Below are positions 12,762 to 13,979 of a DNA stretch of 13,979 nucleotides, piece after piece (within the stretch, counting starts at the first letter, position 1; every line of letters starts with the position of its first letter). A program made the translations under genes and the position numbers. Below the pieces are notes generated by a model. The model saw only the letters and a program-made list of their open reading frames with translations. It was not told the DNA's origin and ran no database searches. The stretch is from CAZBBB01 sp964490005 (GTDB taxonomy: Bacteria > Planctomycetota > B15-G4). The DNA lies in contig CAZBBB010000085.1 of the NCBI GenBank assembly GCA_964490005.1, positions 1-13,979 of the forward strand. Reading direction: 5' to 3'.

Positions 12762-13127
12762 GTGATCTACCTGATCGACGGCTACAACCTGGCGCACTGG
12801 CTGCTGCGCGACGACGAGCTGCCGCCGGCGCAGTTGCGCGCCCGGACGCTCGCCGCGCTGCGCCCCGCGCTTCCCGGCGACGCCGAGGACGTGCACGTCT
12901 ACTGGGACGTGCGGCGCCCCTCGCCGGCGATCCCGGCCCACGAGTACTCGGGCTGGTGCACGCAGCACAACGTGCCCTCGGCCGACGAGGCCATCGTCGA
13001 CGCCGTGGCCGACGCCGACGCGCCGCGCCGGCTGTGCGTCGTGAGCCGCGATCGCGAGGTGGCCGGCAGGAGCCGGCAGCTCGGCGCCAAGGCCATCTCC
13101 CCCGCCGATCTGCTGGGGCGCCGTTGA
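12762..13127 (+). CDS. Short NYN-domain (YacP-like) putative RNase
   Basis: This 121-residue PIN-like/NYN protein starts at GTG. It shows IDGYNLAHWLL with the first acidic residue D6, ADEAIVDAVADAD with D75, E76 and D80, and VVSRDREV with D97, matching the metal-binding acidic positions of NYN nucleases related to YacP/Rae1, which cleave RNA (Rae1 is ribosome-associated). It is shorter than typical YacP proteins (about 170 residues), lacking the usual helical C-terminal part, so it is a minimal version. No Shine-Dalgarno sequence is visible; a -10-like box lies right before the GTG. The stop overlaps the next gene's TTG. The nuclease role is inferred from family. Confidence 0.78.
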   Translation: MIYLIDGYNLAHWLLRDDELPPAQLRARTLAALRPALPGDAEDVHVYWDVRRPSPAIPAHEYSGWCTQHNVPSADEAIVDAVADADAPRRLCVVSRDREVAGRSRQLGAKAISPADLLGRR

Positions 13128-13979
13128 GGGGGCGCGCGCTGCTGGCGATCATCGTCGCCAACCTCATCGGCGGCTCGACCTACCTGGCGCAGAAGCTCGC
13201 GCTGCAGGGGCTGCCGCCGGCGACGGTCACGGTGCTGCGCAACGCGATCGCGATGGCCTGCATGCTGGCCTGGATGCGCGGCCTGTCGTGGAACTACGAC
13301 CGGCGCGAAGTCGTGCGCCTCGGCGCGGCCGGCGTGCTGGGTTACGCGCTGCCGCTGCTGCTGGGCATCGTCGGCCTGCGCTGGTCGACGGCCGGCAACG
13401 GCAGCCTGCTCATCCTGCTCGAGCCGGGCGCGATCCTGGTCTTCTCGTGGCTGATCCTCAGGGAGCACCTGCGGCCGGCGCAGGTCGGCGGCGTGCTGCT
13501 GGGGCTGGCCGGCGCAGTCGCGATCGTGCTGCCCGAGACGAGCGCCGACGAGCTGCTCGCCGGCGAGCTGCTCAAGGGCAACCTGATCCTGGCGCTGCAC
13601 GGCATCCTGTGGGGCCTGTACTCGCCGCTCATGCTGCCGCTGGTGCGCCGGCACGGCGCCTTTCAGGCCACGCTCGGCTCGATGGTGCTGGCGATGGCGC
13701 TGCTCGTGCCGGCCGCGCTGGCCGAGTCCGATCAGTGGTCGGCCGGGCCCGGGCTCGGCGCGGCGCTGGCCTGGACGGCGGGCCTCGGCGTCATCGCCAG
13801 CTTCGCGGGCACGGTGCTGTGGTCGTGGTCGCTCAAGCACCTGTCGGCGTCGACCGTCGCGCCCTTCGTGTTCCTGCAGCCGGCGGCCGGCGTGGCGGCC
13901 GGCGCGCTCGTGCTCGGCGAAGCCGTCAGCCCGGGCGCGCTGCTCGGCGGCGCGCTCATCGGCGCCGGCGTGCTGCTCG
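13124..13979 (+). CDS. EamA/DMT-family transporter (runs off right edge)
   Basis: The frame is open for 285 codons to the window end with no stop. The protein is almost entirely hydrophobic helices, in two EamA repeats. Repeat 1 (about 1-135) opens ALLAIIVANLIGGSTYLAQK and has LPPATVTVLRNAIA and LLEPGAILVFSWLILREHL; repeat 2 (about 150-285) has GILWGLYSPLMLPLVRRHG and TVAPFVFLQPAAGVAAGALVLGEAVSPG. The LLEP and FLQP helices followed by a Glu-containing turn are diagnostic of drug/metabolite transporters, which usually export amino acids or other small metabolites. The TTG start overlaps the NYN stop as TTGA, so translation is probably coupled. Usual length is about 290-300 residues, so little is missing. 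Substrate unknown. Confidence 0.85.
   Translation, partial: MRGRALLAIIVANLIGGSTYLAQKLALQGLPPATVTVLRNAIAMACMLAWMRGLSWNYDRREVVRLGAAGVLGYALPLLLGIVGLRWSTAGNGSLLILLEPGAILVFSWLILREHLRPAQVGGVLLGLAGAVAIVLPETSADELLAGELLKGNLILALHGILWGLYSPLMLPLVRRHGAFQATLGSMVLAMALLVPAALAESDQWSAGPGLGAALAWTAGLGVIASFAGTVLWSWSLKHLSASTVAPFVFLQPAAGVAAGALVLGEAVSPGALLGGALIGAGVLL

Noticed and set aside
1..13979. CRISPR arrays, insertion sequences, integrases, toxin-antitoxin pairs, diversity-generating retroelement
   Set aside because: No regularly spaced short repeats, terminal inverted repeats, transposase or reverse transcriptase motifs were seen; the paralogue repeat lacks the adenine-specific mismatch pattern of such elements.

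Overview
This is a very GC-rich (roughly 70%) bacterial chromosome segment with dense, short-gapped genes. I saw no transposase, integrase, CRISPR array, phage gene or template/variable repeat pair. The secreted SD-repeat proteins open with a cysteine-containing beta domain of a style I associate with high-GC Planctomycetota. That and the two-subunit 2-oxoacid:ferredoxin oxidoreductase make a planctomycete-like Gram-negative plausible, but this is an inference without a marker-gene tree.

Layout, left to right. On the minus strand (1-10441), read in transcription order from the right: a small TPR protein; korA and korB (overlapping by 8 nt); a Wzx/MATE-type polysaccharide flippase whose frame has no ordinary start codon and may begin at a CTG overlapping the korB stop; a 244-bp intergenic region with a promoter/operator candidate; two tandem secreted SdrD-B/DUF11 paralogues of 708 and 706 residues; a membrane CDP-alcohol phosphatidyltransferase-like enzyme; and, overlapping its stop as GTGA, the first 28 codons of a Tat-exported protein cut by the window edge. 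On the plus strand from 10498: rsmG and a small coiled-coil lipoprotein. Next, on the minus strand, come a tRNA-Thr(CGU) and, 15 nt downstream of it, a tandem universal stress protein gene. Last, on the plus strand, are a short NYN/YacP-like nuclease and an EamA/DMT transporter that overlaps it as TTGA and leaves the right edge.

Functional themes are central metabolism (KorAB), envelope and surface biology (flippase, phospholipid-type transferase, two large disulfide-rich secreted proteins, Tat substrate, lipoprotein) and translation/stress (RsmG, tRNA, Usp, NYN nuclease). The adjacency of the metabolic and envelope genes looks like packing rather than one pathway.

The most unusual items are: the tandem paralogues, whose 13 shared cysteines sit at a constant offset of two residues, implying an almost gap-free duplication, with a roughly 200-residue block inserted in a DUF11 repeat; strong hairpins just before two minus-strand start codons; the flippase start; the altered CDP-alcohol transferase motif; near-leaderless starts with a recurring GGCTATC motif; and the tRNA-usp arrangement. 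No clearly new defence or mobile system was found.
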